Under the pieces are notes generated by a model. The model worked only from the letters and a program-made list of their open reading frames with translations. It did no database searches and was not told the origin of the DNA. From the NCBI RefSeq assembly GCF_021462825.1, contig NZ_JAKEEB010000020.1, forward strand, positions 1-64,000: a stretch of 64,000 nt of DNA, written 5' to 3'. This document shows, in pieces, positions 52,345 to 61,663 of the stretch. Origin of the DNA: Streptomyces glomeratus (lineage in GTDB: Bacteria; Actinomycetota; Actinomycetes; Streptomycetales; Streptomycetaceae). How positions within the stretch are numbered: position 1 is the first letter of the stretch; every line of letters begins with the position of its first letter. The position numbers and the translations under genes are program-made.

Positions 52345-53292
52345 GTGCGTAAGACCGCCAAGACCACCACCGCCGTCCTCGCCGCAGGAACCCTCGCCTT
52401 CGGGCTCTCCGCCTGCGGCTCGGGCAAGAACTCGTCCTCCGCGTCCGACTCCAGCGGCCCGCTGGTCGTCGCCGCGAGCCCGACCCCGCACGCCGAGATC
52501 CTCGACTTCGTCAAGGACAACCTGGCGAAGAAGGCGGGCCTCGACCTCCAGGTCAGGGAGTTCACCGACTACATCACGCCGAACACGGCGACCGAGGACG
52601 GCTCCGTCGGAGCCAACTACTTCCAGAACCAGCCGTACCTCGACGACTTCAACAAGAAGCGGGGCACCCACATCGTGCCCGTCGTCACGGTGCACCTGGA
52701 GCCGCTCGGCCTCTACTCCCACAAGGTGAAGAGCGCCGACGCCCTGAAGAGCGGTGCGACCATCGCCGTCCCGAACGACTCCGTCAACGAGGCGCGGGCC
52801 CTGAAGCTGCTCGCCTCCAAGGGACTCATCACCCTCAAGAACGGCGCCGGCAACGAGGCGACCCCCCAGGACATCGCAGAGAACCCCAGGAAGCTCCGGT
52901 TCAAGGAGGTCGAGGCTCCCCAGACGCCGCGCTCCCTGGACGACGTGGACGCCGCGGTGATCAACGGCAACTTCGCCATCTCCTCCGGCATCAAGCCCGC
53001 CAAGGAGGCCCTCGTCCTGGAGTCCCCGAAGAACAACCCGTACGGCAACTTCCTCGCGGTCGAGAAGGGCAACGAGAACGACCCGCGGGTCAAGAAGCTC
53101 GCGAAGCTCCTCACCTCGCCCGAGGTGAAGAAGTTCATCGAGGACAAGTACGCGGGCTCGGTCATCCCGTCCTTCTCACGGCACGTACTCCGCGTATCGC
53201 CACGCACGGGGCCCACTCCCTCACCGGGTGTGGGCCCCGTGGTGCGTTTCCGTGCTCACATGCTGCATGCTGGGCAGTTCAGCAGGAACTGA
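52345..53292 (+). CDS. metQ: Methionine-binding lipoprotein, with abnormal C-terminal extension
   Basis: Substrate-binding lipoprotein: a signal peptide ending in the lipobox LSAC (Cys24), then a NlpA-type fold with VVAASPTPHAEILDFV, NTATEDGSVGANYFQNQPYL, AVPNDSVNEARALKLL and AVINGNFAISSGI. The usual end of the family is reached at KYAGSVIPSF (about residue 277), but the frame runs on for about 38 residues that cross a perfect 12-bp terminator-like hairpin (53205-53241). A TGA changed to TCA at about 53176 would explain this. GTG start. Confidence 0.88.
   Translation: MRKTAKTTTAVLAAGTLAFGLSACGSGKNSSSASDSSGPLVVAASPTPHAEILDFVKDNLAKKAGLDLQVREFTDYITPNTATEDGSVGANYFQNQPYLDDFNKKRGTHIVPVVTVHLEPLGLYSHKVKSADALKSGATIAVPNDSVNEARALKLLASKGLITLKNGAGNEATPQDIAENPRKLRFKEVEAPQTPRSLDDVDAAVINGNFAISSGIKPAKEALVLESPKNNPYGNFLAVEKGNENDPRVKKLAKLLTSPEVKKFIEDKYAGSVIPSFSRHVLRVSPRTGPTPSPGVGPVVRFRAHMLHAGQFSRN
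53205..53241 (+). terminator. Hairpin inside the annotated 3' end of metQ
   Basis: CACGGGGCCCAC (53205-53216) and GTGGGCCCCGTG (53230-53241) form a perfect 12-bp stem. It is expected just after metQ but falls within the extended reading frame. Confidence 0.7.
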
Positions 53293-53319
53293 AGGTTTTC
53301 CGAGGTTACGGAGCGGCGC

Positions 53320-53958
53320 ATGACTGGCACCTTTCCCAACGTCTCCATCAGCACGGAGCGGTTGGTACTGCGCCCCTTCGACGAGTCGGACGTCGACGCC
53401 TTCGCCGAGATGATGAACGACGAGCTCGTCACCGCCTGGACCTCGGTCCCACAGCCCTACACCGAAGCCGACGCCCGCGCCTGGATCACCGAACTCGCGC
53501 CGGCAGAACGAGCCGAGGGACGCGGCATCGTCTTCGCCGTGGACGAGTTCCTCACCCAGCGCCTGGTCGGCATCGTCCACCTCCGGAACACCGACTGGCG
53601 GGTGCGCTCCACCGAGATCGCCTATGTGATCGCCCCCTGGGCGCGCGGCGAGGGATACGCCTCCGAGGCGGCCCTGGCCACCGCGCACTGGGTCTTCCAC
53701 GACCAGAAGTTCGAACGCCTCGAGCTGCGGACAGCCGCCGACAACACCGCCTCCCAGCAGGTCGCGCAGAAGATCGGCTGCATCAGCGAGGGAGTCCTGC
53801 GCGGCGCCTGGATAGCCCGAGCCCGGGGCGAGAACGGCGAGTGGACCGACGTACGCACCGACCTCATCGTCTGGAGCCTGCTGCCGGAGGACCTGGACGG
53901 GGTCAGCGAGGAGCTGGCCGACAGCGGCGGTTTCACGTCGTTCTCGAACTGGAGCTGA
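53320..53958 (+). CDS. GNAT N-acetyltransferase (RimJ/RimL-like)
   Basis: A 212-residue acetyltransferase: ISTERLVLRPFDESDVDAFAEM at the start, IVHLRNTDWRVRSTEIAYVI and YVIAPWARGEGYASEAALATA (acetyl-CoA loop), then ERLELRTAADNTASQQVAQKIG. The substrate is probably a ribosomal protein N-terminus or a small amine, not distinguishable here. It follows metQ but with its own TACGGAG ribosome binding site. Confidence 0.87.
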   Translation: MTGTFPNVSISTERLVLRPFDESDVDAFAEMMNDELVTAWTSVPQPYTEADARAWITELAPAERAEGRGIVFAVDEFLTQRLVGIVHLRNTDWRVRSTEIAYVIAPWARGEGYASEAALATAHWVFHDQKFERLELRTAADNTASQQVAQKIGCISEGVLRGAWIARARGENGEWTDVRTDLIVWSLLPEDLDGVSEELADSGGFTSFSNWS

Positions 53959-54087
53959 CCCCGGCGATCCACTCCCACCGGCCGGGCCCCGGGCGGGCGG
54001 AGCCGGCTCGACGGGGTACTCTCACGGAGCCCGCCGTGCGGGCTGCCCCCTGACGACCTGCGAAGACCTTCTGGGAGACTGACGACG

Positions 54088-55299
54088 ATGGCCGACCGGG
54101 TCACGGTGATCGGCTGGGACGGCTCGCCGCTGACCGCCGCCGCGCGCTCCGCCCTGGGAGCCGCCACGCTCGTCGCCGGCGCGGCCCACCACCTCGCTCT
54201 CCCCGAGGTGCCGCAGACGGCCGAGCGCATCCGCCTCGGCAGTCTCGGCCTCGCCGCCCGCCGCATCGCCGGCCACCGCGGCACCGCCGTCGTCCTCGCC
54301 GACGGAGATCCGGGCTTCTTCGGCGTCGTACGGACTTTGCGCGCCCCCGAGTTCGGCCTGGAGGTCGAAGTCGTTCCGGCCGTCTCCTCGGTGGCCGCCG
54401 CCTTCGCGCGTGCCGGAATGCCCTGGGACGACGCGCAGGTGGTCGTCGCACACCGCCGCACCCTGCGACGTGCGGTGAACGTATGCCGAGCCCATGCCAA
54501 AGTCGCGGTCCTCACCTCACCGGGCGCCGGACCCGCCGAACTCGGCCTGCTCCTCGACGGGGTCCACCGCACCTTCGTCATCTGCGAGGAGCTCGGCACC
54601 GAGCGGGAACAGGTCACCGTCGTCACCTCCGACAAGGCCGCCGACCACACCTGGCGCGACCCCAACGTCGTCATCGTCATCGGCGGACCGGCGAGCGCGA
54701 CCGACGACGGCGGCTGGATCGCCGGCCGCGACCCGGGCACGGGACCGCGCGGCTGGGCGCTGTCCGCCGAGACGTACGGCGGCGGGCTCGGCGAAGGGGA
54801 GACGGATCTGCTGCGCGCCGTCCAACTCGCCCGCCTCGGGCCCCGGGTGGGCGACCTCGTGTGGGACATCGGCAGCGGAAGCGGAGCGTTCGCCGTGGAG
54901 GCCGCCCGCTGCGGGGCGGCCGTCATCGCCGTCGACCGCGACCCCGGCGCGTGCGACCGCACGGCGGCCGCCGCCCGCCACTTCGGCCTCCAGCTCCAGA
55001 CCGTGCACGGCACCGCCCCGCACATCCTCGAGAACCTCCCCGAACCGGACGTCGTCCGCGTCGGAGGCGGGGGAGTCGCGGTGGTCTCCGCCGTCGCCGA
55101 CCGCCGCCCGCAGCGCATCGTCGCGCACGCGGCCACCCGCGACGCCGCCGAACTCGTCGGCAGGGATCTGTCGGAGCACGGCTACGACGTCGAGTGCGCC
55201 CTGCTCCAGTCCGTCGAACTCGACACGCGGGGCTGGACGGAGAAGGAACGGAGTGTCGCGTTCCTGCTCAGCGGGCGATTGCCCGACCGCTCCCCGTGA
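54088..55299 (+). CDS. cobL: Precorrin-6Y C5,15-methyltransferase (decarboxylating), CbiE-CbiT fusion
   Basis: A 403-residue bifunctional cobalamin-synthesis enzyme. The CbiE half (about 1-200) methylates C5 and C15 (VTVIGWDGSPLTAAAR, LADGDPGFFGVVRTL, EVVPAVSSVAAAFARAG). The CbiT half (about 205-400) is a Rossmann methyltransferase/decarboxylase (LVWDIGSGSGAFAVEAAR, VIAVDRDPGACDRTAAAARH). It starts at ATG 54088 with a GGGAGAC ribosome binding site and precedes the bluB-cobT fusion. Confidence 0.92.
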   Translation: MADRVTVIGWDGSPLTAAARSALGAATLVAGAAHHLALPEVPQTAERIRLGSLGLAARRIAGHRGTAVVLADGDPGFFGVVRTLRAPEFGLEVEVVPAVSSVAAAFARAGMPWDDAQVVVAHRRTLRRAVNVCRAHAKVAVLTSPGAGPAELGLLLDGVHRTFVICEELGTEREQVTVVTSDKAADHTWRDPNVVIVIGGPASATDDGGWIAGRDPGTGPRGWALSAETYGGGLGEGETDLLRAVQLARLGPRVGDLVWDIGSGSGAFAVEAARCGAAVIAVDRDPGACDRTAAAARHFGLQLQTVHGTAPHILENLPEPDVVRVGGGGVAVVSAVADRRPQRIVAHAATRDAAELVGRDLSEHGYDVECALLQSVELDTRGWTEKERSVAFLLSGRLPDRSP

Positions 55300-55642
55300 T
55301 CCGGTAGTCGTACCGGCGCGGTAGGCTGGCCGACCGTTGTACCGCACTTGGGTGATCCGGCCTACGTCAGCCAATGTCCGGAAAGCGTGCCTCTTTTGGG
55401 GTCAGTGTGGTACGGCAGAACCGGAGCGCGCACAACGTGGCGCAGTCCACAGCGGCTCGTCGTGGATCAGGCTGCCGCGACGGCGAAGCGGCCGCGACAA
55501 TGCCGTTCAATGGCTTTGTCGTCATTGTTGGCGGGTCGTTCGTGCCGCTGGGCACGCACGCTCGTTCTTCACTGCGGGCGGTCGGCGCGCCGTTCCGGGC
55601 GAGCTGGTCGTAGAGGCACTAACCGATGGGCGAGGGGTACGC
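55300..55642 (+). other. Long gap before the bluB-cobT fusion, no assigned element
   Basis: A 343-base gap. I looked for a cobalamin riboswitch (B12 box) and did not recognise one. A 79-codon frame at 55374-55613 lacks a ribosome binding site. The gap is less GC-rich in places (55495-55540), which suggests a promoter, but no clear -10/-35 pair stands out. Confidence 0.4.
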
Positions 55643-58600
55643 ATGACCGACACCGGCCAGGTCCCGGGCGAGGGGCTGCCGGAGAGCGCAGGCATGGTGG
55701 ATCAGCCGGGCGTCCTCGCGCCGGGCGCGTACACCTACCTCGACCCCTCCGACAGCGCACACGAGGACGACGACCTGCTTCTGATGCCCGGCCAGCAGGG
55801 CGCATGGGGCACCGAGATGCCGCAGCCCGCCCAGGCCCCGGAGCCGTACCCCCACGAGCCGGGTGCACACGAGACGGCCGGCCGGGACAGCGGCTCGATC
55901 GACCTCGGTGCGGTCCGTACGCCGCCTCCGGCGTCCGTGCCGCAGCCCGCACCGGCGCGCCGCCCGCTGCACCTCGGGCCGCCCACCCCGGACGCCACCT
56001 TGAGCCCGGTGCGTTCGCTCTCCGACCGCGGCCCGGCCGACGCGCCGATGCGCCCGGTGGGGCCGCCGACGACCGGGCCCGAGTACCTCGATGTGACGCA
56101 CCTCGGGGACAACTCCCCGCAGGGCGCGGTGCCATGGGGCGCCCCGCCGCAGGCCGGGACCCCGGGCCCGGGAGGTCTCGAGGGGAGCGCCGCAGAAACG
56201 GTCGTTCCCGCGGCGGCGCCCGAGCCGGCGACGGTCGCGGAACCCGCGCCGTTCGCACCGGAGCCCGCCCCGTTCGCCCCTCGGCCCGTGCACCGGGACC
56301 CGGAGGGCTCGGGGCAGTTCGAGGTGCAGCCGGCCGCGGCCGGTCCCGAGGCCTTCCACACCCCCGGCACCCAGGCGCCCGCGGCTCCGGCCGACTCGGC
56401 CTCGCAGCACCTCGCGGGCCTGGCGCAGGACATTCCGGGTGTTCCGCAGGACGCTCCGGGTCTTCCGCAGGACGCTCCGGGTGCTCCGCAGGGTGCCCAG
56501 GGCCTGCCGCAGGACACCGTGGGCCCGCCGACGGCCCAGCCCGCGGCACCGCATGTCCCGGACGCCGCCCGGTTCGTACCCACACCCGAAGGGGCACCCG
56601 TCCTCCCGGACGGCCCGTCCGCCGGGGCCGCGCCCGCCCCGCAGGACGCACCGCTCCCGGCCACCCCCGGGACGGCCGACGGCGTGACGGTTCCGGAGGC
56701 ATCACCCGCCGGCGAGGTCCCTCAGGCCCCTGACGCGGCTTCCGACGCCCCGCTGCCGCACACCGCCTCCTTCACCGCCGTGCCGAACGCACCGCAGCCC
56801 GCGGACGAGGGCGCCCACGCTGGGGTACCTGAGCAGGCGACCGACACCCACGCCACCCCCGCCACCGGCCTCGTCGTGCCGCCCGCACAGGCCCCCGAGC
56901 CCGGTGTGCCCGTACAGGCCCCGCACTCGCAGGACCCGGGCCAGGCGGTGCCCGCCGCGCCGGACCACCAGCCGGCCGAGGCGGATCCGGGCACCCCCGC
57001 CGTGGACGCCACCGACGGTGCGGCCCCGGAGGCCGCGGCCCCGCTTCCGGAACCCGCCGTGGAGGAGGCGCAGCCTGCGGTCGCCGAGCCCGGCGAGGCC
57101 GTGCCGGCCGCTGTCGCCGCCGAGGTCGCGGCGCCGGCCGCGCCCGCCGAGCAGGCCCCCGGCGAGCGCTCCGTGCATGCTGAGCCGACCGCCGTCGCGG
57201 CGGAGTCCGGGGCGGACCACTCGCTCGGCCGTTTCGTGCCCGTCGAGGGCACCGTGCCGGCCGGTCCGTACCTCGCCCCCACCCCGCCGCACGCCCTGAG
57301 CGTGCCGCCGCTGCCCCCCGAGGACCGGAAGACCCCCGAGGAGCCCGTTCCCGCCGACGCCGAGCAGCAACAGCCCGCGGCCGCCGCAGCGGCGACGGAG
57401 CAGCCCGTCGTCACCGTTCCCGCGCCCCGAGAGGGCGAGGCATCCACTCCGGAGCCGCGTCTCGCGCAACCGGAGTCCGTAGTCGCACAGCAGGCGGAGG
57501 ACCTGGACACCCGGGCCGCCGACCAGGAAGAGAGCACGGCCGCAGTGGAAGACGTACGAGAGTCCACCGGCCCGGCGGCACCCGGATACGACGACGCCGA
57601 GCGTGAGGCGGTGCTGCGCGTGATGCGCGAGCGCCGCGACATCCGCAACGGCTTCCGCAGCGACCCGATCCCCCATGAGGTGCTGCTGCGGGTCCTGGAG
57701 GCCGCCCACACGGCGCCCTCCGTGGGCCACTCCCAGCCGTGGGACTTCGTCGTGATCCGTTCCGCCGAGACCCGCCGCACCATGCACGAACTGGCCCAGC
57801 GTCAGCGGGAGGCGTACGCCAAGTCGCTGCCCAAGGGCCGGGCGAAGCAGTTCAAGGAACTGAAGATCGAGGCCATCCTCGACACTCCGGTGAACATCGT
57901 GGTCACCGCCGACCCCACCCGGGGCGGCCGCCACACCCTGGGCCGGCACACCCAGCCGCAGATGGCCCCGTACTCCTCCGCGCTCGCCGTCGAGAACCTG
58001 TGGCTCGCGGCCCGCGCCGAGGGCCTCGGCGTCGGCTGGGTCAGCTTCTTCGACGAGCGCGAGATGGTCCGCGCCCTCGGCCTGCCCGAGCACCTGGAGG
58101 TCGTGGCCTACCTCTGCGTGGGCTACGTCGACGAGTTCCCGGAGGAGCCCGAGCTGATGCAGGCGGGCTGGTCCAAGCGCCGCCCGCTGTCCTGGGTCGT
58201 GCACGAGGAGACGTACGGCCGTCGCGCGCTGCCCGGTGAGGATCCGCACGACCTGCTCGCCGAGACCGTGGCGGGCATCCGCCCGCTGGACGCCAAGGCA
58301 CTCGGCGAGGCCTGGGAGCGTCAGAAGCGCATGACCAAGCCCGCGGGCGCGCTCGGCATGCTGGAGATCATCTCCGCACAGCTGTCCGGCCTGTCCCGGC
58401 AGTGCCCGCCGCCGGTCCCGGAGCCCGCGGCCGTCGCGATCTTCGCCGGCGACCACGGCGTGCACGCCCAGGGGGTGACCCCGTGGCCCCAGGAAGTGAC
58501 CGGGCAGATGGTCGCCAACTTCCTCGGCGGGGGCGCGGTCTGCAACGCGTTCGCCAACCAGGTGGGCGCCGAGGTCTGTGTCGTCGACGTGGGCGTGGCC

Positions 58601-59302
58601 GCCGACCTGCCGGCGACCCCGGGCCTGCTGCCGCGCAAGGTCCGCCCGGGCACGGCGGACATGACGACCGGCCCGGCGCTCACCCGTGAAGAGGTCAAGC
58701 AGGCGATCGAGGTCGGCATCGAGACGGCCCGCGACCTGGTGGCCGCCGGCAACAAGGCGCTGCTCACCGGCGAGATGGGTATCGCGAACACGACGGCCTC
58801 CGCCGCCCTGATCGCGGTCTTCACCGACACCGACCCGTCCGAGGTGACGGGCCGCGGCACCGGCATCAACGACGAGACGCTGGCCCGCAAGACGGAGGTC
58901 GTGCGCCGGGCGATCGAACTCCACCAGCCGGACCCGGCCGACCCGATCGGCGTTCTCGCGGCATTCGGCGGCCTCGAACACGCGGCGCTGGTGGGTCTGC
59001 TGCTCGGCGGCGCCTCCCTGCGCACCCCGGTGATCCTCGACGGGGTCAGCGCGGGCGCGGCCGCCCTGGTGGCCCGCGCGATCGCCCCCGAGGTCCTCGC
59101 GGCCTGCATCGCCGGCCACCGCAGCGCGGAGCCCGGCCATGTCGCCGCCCTCAACAAGCTCGGCCTGCGCCCCCTGGTCGACCTGGACCTGCGCCTCGGC
59201 GAAGGCACCGGCGCGCTCCTCGCGCTGCCGCTCGTGCAGAGCGCGGCCCGGGCGATGCACGAGGTGGCGACCTTCGACTCGGCCGGGGTGACCGAGAAGT
59301 AG
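55643..59302 (+). CDS. cobT: BluB-CobT fusion with long Pro/Ala-rich N-terminal extension
   Basis: A 1219-residue protein. Residues 1 to about 645 are low-complexity Pro, Ala, Glu, with 7-residue repeats around LPQDAPG (56440-56510). Residues about 650-875 are a BluB-type flavin destructase/nitroreductase domain (AVLRVMRERRDIRNGFRSDP, APSVGHSQPWDFVVIR, LAARAEGLGVGWVSF), which makes 5,6-dimethylbenzimidazole from FMN. About 880-1219 is CobT, attaching it to nicotinate mononucleotide (KPAGALGMLE, LLTGEMGIANTTASAAL, GTGINDETLARK, and catalytic Glu in LRLGEGTGALLALP). The fusion couples synthesis and use of the B12 lower ligand. GAGGGG lies before ATG 55643. Confidence 0.92.
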   Translation: MTDTGQVPGEGLPESAGMVDQPGVLAPGAYTYLDPSDSAHEDDDLLLMPGQQGAWGTEMPQPAQAPEPYPHEPGAHETAGRDSGSIDLGAVRTPPPASVPQPAPARRPLHLGPPTPDATLSPVRSLSDRGPADAPMRPVGPPTTGPEYLDVTHLGDNSPQGAVPWGAPPQAGTPGPGGLEGSAAETVVPAAAPEPATVAEPAPFAPEPAPFAPRPVHRDPEGSGQFEVQPAAAGPEAFHTPGTQAPAAPADSASQHLAGLAQDIPGVPQDAPGLPQDAPGAPQGAQGLPQDTVGPPTAQPAAPHVPDAARFVPTPEGAPVLPDGPSAGAAPAPQDAPLPATPGTADGVTVPEASPAGEVPQAPDAASDAPLPHTASFTAVPNAPQPADEGAHAGVPEQATDTHATPATGLVVPPAQAPEPGVPVQAPHSQDPGQAVPAAPDHQPAEADPGTPAVDATDGAAPEAAAPLPEPAVEEAQPAVAEPGEAVPAAVAAEVAAPAAPAEQAPGERSVHAEPTAVAAESGADHSLGRFVPVEGTVPAGPYLAPTPPHALSVPPLPPEDRKTPEEPVPADAEQQQPAAAAAATEQPVVTVPAPREGEASTPEPRLAQPESVVAQQAEDLDTRAADQEESTAAVEDVRESTGPAAPGYDDAEREAVLRVMRERRDIRNGFRSDPIPHEVLLRVLEAAHTAPSVGHSQPWDFVVIRSAETRRTMHELAQRQREAYAKSLPKGRAKQFKELKIEAILDTPVNIVVTADPTRGGRHTLGRHTQPQMAPYSSALAVENLWLAARAEGLGVGWVSFFDEREMVRALGLPEHLEVVAYLCVGYVDEFPEEPELMQAGWSKRRPLSWVVHEETYGRRALPGEDPHDLLAETVAGIRPLDAKALGEAWERQKRMTKPAGALGMLEIISAQLSGLSRQCPPPVPEPAAVAIFAGDHGVHAQGVTPWPQEVTGQMVANFLGGGAVCNAFANQVGAEVCVVDVGVAADLPATPGLLPRKVRPGTADMTTGPALTREEVKQAIEVGIETARDLVAAGNKALLTGEMGIANTTASAALIAVFTDTDPSEVTGRGTGINDETLARKTEVVRRAIELHQPDPADPIGVLAAFGGLEHAALVGLLLGGASLRTPVILDGVSAGAAALVARAIAPEVLAACIAGHRSAEPGHVAALNKLGLRPLVDLDLRLGEGTGALLALPLVQSAARAMHEVATFDSAGVTEK
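56440..56510 (+). repeat. 21-bp in-frame repeat in the cobT N-terminal region
   Basis: Near-exact CCGCAGGACGCTCCGGGT units at 56444 and 56465, flanked by diverged copies, period 21 bp, encoding PQDAPG-type heptads. Confidence 0.8.
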
Positions 59303-59311
59303 CCATACGGT

Positions 59312-59338
59312 GAGGCCCGGGACGCCGGCCCGGGCCTC
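59312..59338 (+). terminator. Hairpin after cobT
   Basis: GAGGCCCGGG (59312-59321) and CCCGGGCCTC (59329-59338), a perfect 10-bp stem 10 bases after the stop. Confidence 0.75.
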
Positions 59339-59475
59339 CTCAGGGTGCCGTGGTCATGTCCACGAACCGGACCGAGGGCGGTGCTCCGCTGCGCCGTACG
59401 TAAAATTCCCACGTCAGGGCCGCTCCGACGCCGTAGAGGCCCCTTCCGCACCGCCTGGACGAGGAGCCGTACCTC

Positions 59476-60708
59476 ATGGCCGAACACCCCCCGTACCCCG
59501 TAGGGCTTCGCCTCTCCGGCCGCCGTGTGGTCGTACTCGGCGGCGGTCAGGTCGCCCAGCGCCGTCTCCCGGCGCTGATCGCGGCCGGCGCGGACGTCCG
59601 TCTCGTGTCCCCCGAGGCCACCCCGTCGGTGGAGGCCATGGCGGACGCGGGCGAGATCACTTGGCTCAGGCGCCCCTACCGGGACGGGGACCTGGCGGAC
59701 GCCTGGTACGCCCTCATCGCCGGCAGCGACCCCGAGGCCAACGCCGCCGCCTCCGCCGAGGCGGAACGCCGGCGCGTGTGGTGCGTCCGCTCCGACGACG
59801 CCGACGCGGCCACCGCCTGGACGCCGGCGACCGGCCACAGCGAAGGCGTCACGGTCGCGGTGCTCACGACCGAGGCCAAGGGCCGCGACCCGCGGCACAC
59901 CGCCGCCATCCGCGACGCCGTCGTCGAGGGGCTGCGCGACGGCACGCTCGTCGCCCCCCACCACCGCAGCCGCACCCCCGGTGTCGCACTGGTCGGCGGC
60001 GGCCCCGGCGACCCGGACCTCATCACGGTCCGCGGCCGGCGTCTGCTCGCCGAGGCCGACGTGGTCATCGCGGACCGGCTCGGACCCCGCGACCTGCTCG
60101 CCGAACTTCCGCCGCACGTCGAGGTGATCGACGCGGCGAAGATCCCCTACGGCCGCTACATGGCGCAGGAGGCCATCAACAACGCGCTGATCGAGCACGC
60201 CAAGCAGGGCAAGTCGGTCGTCCGGCTCAAGGGCGGTGATCCCTTCGTCTTCGGCCGCGGCATGGAGGAGGTCCAGGCACTCGCCGAGGCGGGCATCGCG
60301 TGCACGGTGGTCCCGGGCATCTCCAGCTCGATCTCGGTGCCGGGCGCGGCCGGCATCCCCGTCACACACCGTGGTGTCGCACACGAGTTCACCGTGGTCA
60401 GCGGTCATGTCGCCCCTGACGACGAGCGCTCGCTGGTCGACTGGCCGTCGCTGGCGAAGCTCACCGGCACACTGGTGATCCTCATGGGCGTCGACAAGAT
60501 AGGGAAGATCGCCGAGACCCTCGTGGCCCACGGCAAGGCACCCGACACGCCCGTCGCCCTGGTCCAGGAGGGCACCACGGCCGCCCAGCGCCGGGTCGAC
60601 GCCACCCTCGCCACGGTCGCCGAGACCGTGCGCGCCGAGGATGTGCGGCCACCGGCGGTGATCGTCATCGGCCGGGTCGTGCAGGCGGGCCCGCGTCCCG
60701 GCGCGTGA
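59476..60708 (+). CDS. cobA: Uroporphyrinogen-III C-methyltransferase with N-terminal precorrin-2 dehydrogenase-like domain
   Basis: A 410-residue CysG-like enzyme. Residues 1 to about 150 are a Rossmann siroheme-synthase domain (VVVLGGGQVAQRRLPALIAAGA), and 165-405 the tetrapyrrole methyltransferase (VALVGGGPGDPDLITVRG, VVIADRLGPRDLL, VRLKGGDPFVFGRGMEEV, VPGISSSISVPGAAGIP), which makes precorrin-2 from uroporphyrinogen III. Both B12 and siroheme branches need this step. The CysG ferrochelatase segment appears absent or reduced. It sits in the cobL-cobT-cobA block. Confidence 0.9.
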   Translation: MAEHPPYPVGLRLSGRRVVVLGGGQVAQRRLPALIAAGADVRLVSPEATPSVEAMADAGEITWLRRPYRDGDLADAWYALIAGSDPEANAAASAEAERRRVWCVRSDDADAATAWTPATGHSEGVTVAVLTTEAKGRDPRHTAAIRDAVVEGLRDGTLVAPHHRSRTPGVALVGGGPGDPDLITVRGRRLLAEADVVIADRLGPRDLLAELPPHVEVIDAAKIPYGRYMAQEAINNALIEHAKQGKSVVRLKGGDPFVFGRGMEEVQALAEAGIACTVVPGISSSISVPGAAGIPVTHRGVAHEFTVVSGHVAPDDERSLVDWPSLAKLTGTLVILMGVDKIGKIAETLVAHGKAPDTPVALVQEGTTAAQRRVDATLATVAETVRAEDVRPPAVIVIGRVVQAGPRPGA

Positions 60709-60771
60709 CCCGAACCGGATCCACCTGTTCCAGCCGTTCGTAACCTGCGGTAACCCGGCCCGTTCCAGCCG

Positions 60772-60800
60772 TTGGCACCGCCCCCAGGACAAGGCAGTAT
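60772..60800 (+). promoter_or_regulatory. Promoter of the second SpoU methyltransferase, likely leaderless
   Basis: TTGGCA (60772-60777) and CAGTAT (60795-60800) are 17 bases apart; the GTG start follows 6 bases after the -10. Confidence 0.5.
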
Positions 60801-60806
60801 CACCCT

Positions 60807-61625
60807 GTGGCCGATCTCATCACCGTCGAGGACCCCGCCGACCCGCGTCTGCGTGACTACACGGGCCTGACCGACGTGGAGCTGCGCCGCAAGCGCGAAC
60901 CCGCCGAGGGCCTGTTCATCGCCGAGGGCGAGAAGGTCATCAGACGGGCCAAGGCGGCGGGTTACGAGATGCGCTCCATGCTGCTGTCCGCGAAGTGGGT
61001 CGACGTGATGCGGGACGTCATCGACGAACTCCCGGCCCCGGTGTACGCGGTCACCCCGGAACTCGCCGAGCGGGTCACCGGCTATCACGTGCACCGCGGT
61101 GCCCTCGCCTCCATGCAGCGCAAGCCGCTGCCGACGGCGGACGAGCTGCTCGCCACCGCCCGCCGGGTGGTGATCATGGAGTCGGTGAACGACCACACCA
61201 ACATCGGCGCGATATTCCGCTCGGCCGCCGCTCTCGGCATGGACGCGGTCCTGCTGTCGCCCGACTGCGCCGACCCGCTCTACCGCCGCAGCGTGAAGGT
61301 CTCCATGGGCGCGGTCTTCTCGGTGCCGTACGCGCGCCTCGACACCTGGCCGAGGGACCTGGACTCGGTCCGCGGGGCCGGCTTCGCCCTGCTCGCTCTC
61401 ACGCCCGACGAGAAGGCGAAGTCGCTCGACGAGACGGCACCGCACAGGATGGAGCGAGTCGCACTGATGCTCGGCGCGGAGGGCGACGGCCTGTCCACGC
61501 AGGCGCTGGTCGCCGCCGACGAATGGGTCCGCATCCCCATGGCCCACGGAGTGGACTCCCTCAACGTGGGCGCGGCGGCCGCGGTGGCCTTCTACGCGGT
61601 GGCCACCGGACGCCCCGGGGCCTAG
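60807..61625 (+). CDS. TrmH/SpoU family RNA 2'-O-methyltransferase (second copy)
   Basis: A 272-residue SPOUT enzyme: LRRKREPAEGLFIAEGEKVIRR (substrate-binding), VIMESVNDHTNIGAIFRSAAA (motif 1), ALMLGAEGDGLS (motif 2) and IPMAHGVDSLNVGAAAAVAF (motif 3). It is a different subgroup from the paralogue at 8965, with distinct motif wording, so the targets probably differ. GTG start, apparently leaderless. Confidence 0.9.
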   Translation: MADLITVEDPADPRLRDYTGLTDVELRRKREPAEGLFIAEGEKVIRRAKAAGYEMRSMLLSAKWVDVMRDVIDELPAPVYAVTPELAERVTGYHVHRGALASMQRKPLPTADELLATARRVVIMESVNDHTNIGAIFRSAAALGMDAVLLSPDCADPLYRRSVKVSMGAVFSVPYARLDTWPRDLDSVRGAGFALLALTPDEKAKSLDETAPHRMERVALMLGAEGDGLSTQALVAADEWVRIPMAHGVDSLNVGAAAAVAFYAVATGRPGA

Positions 61626-61663
61626 GTCCGAGGAGGGGTCGCACCGCCGGTTGGACGCCGGAA

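Noticed and set aside
55374..55613. A 79-codon frame between cobL and cobT
   Set aside because: No ribosome binding site and no recognisable motif; left as intergenic.
55300..55642. Cobalamin riboswitch before cobT
   Set aside because: No B12-box-like sequence or matching stem arrangement was recognised.
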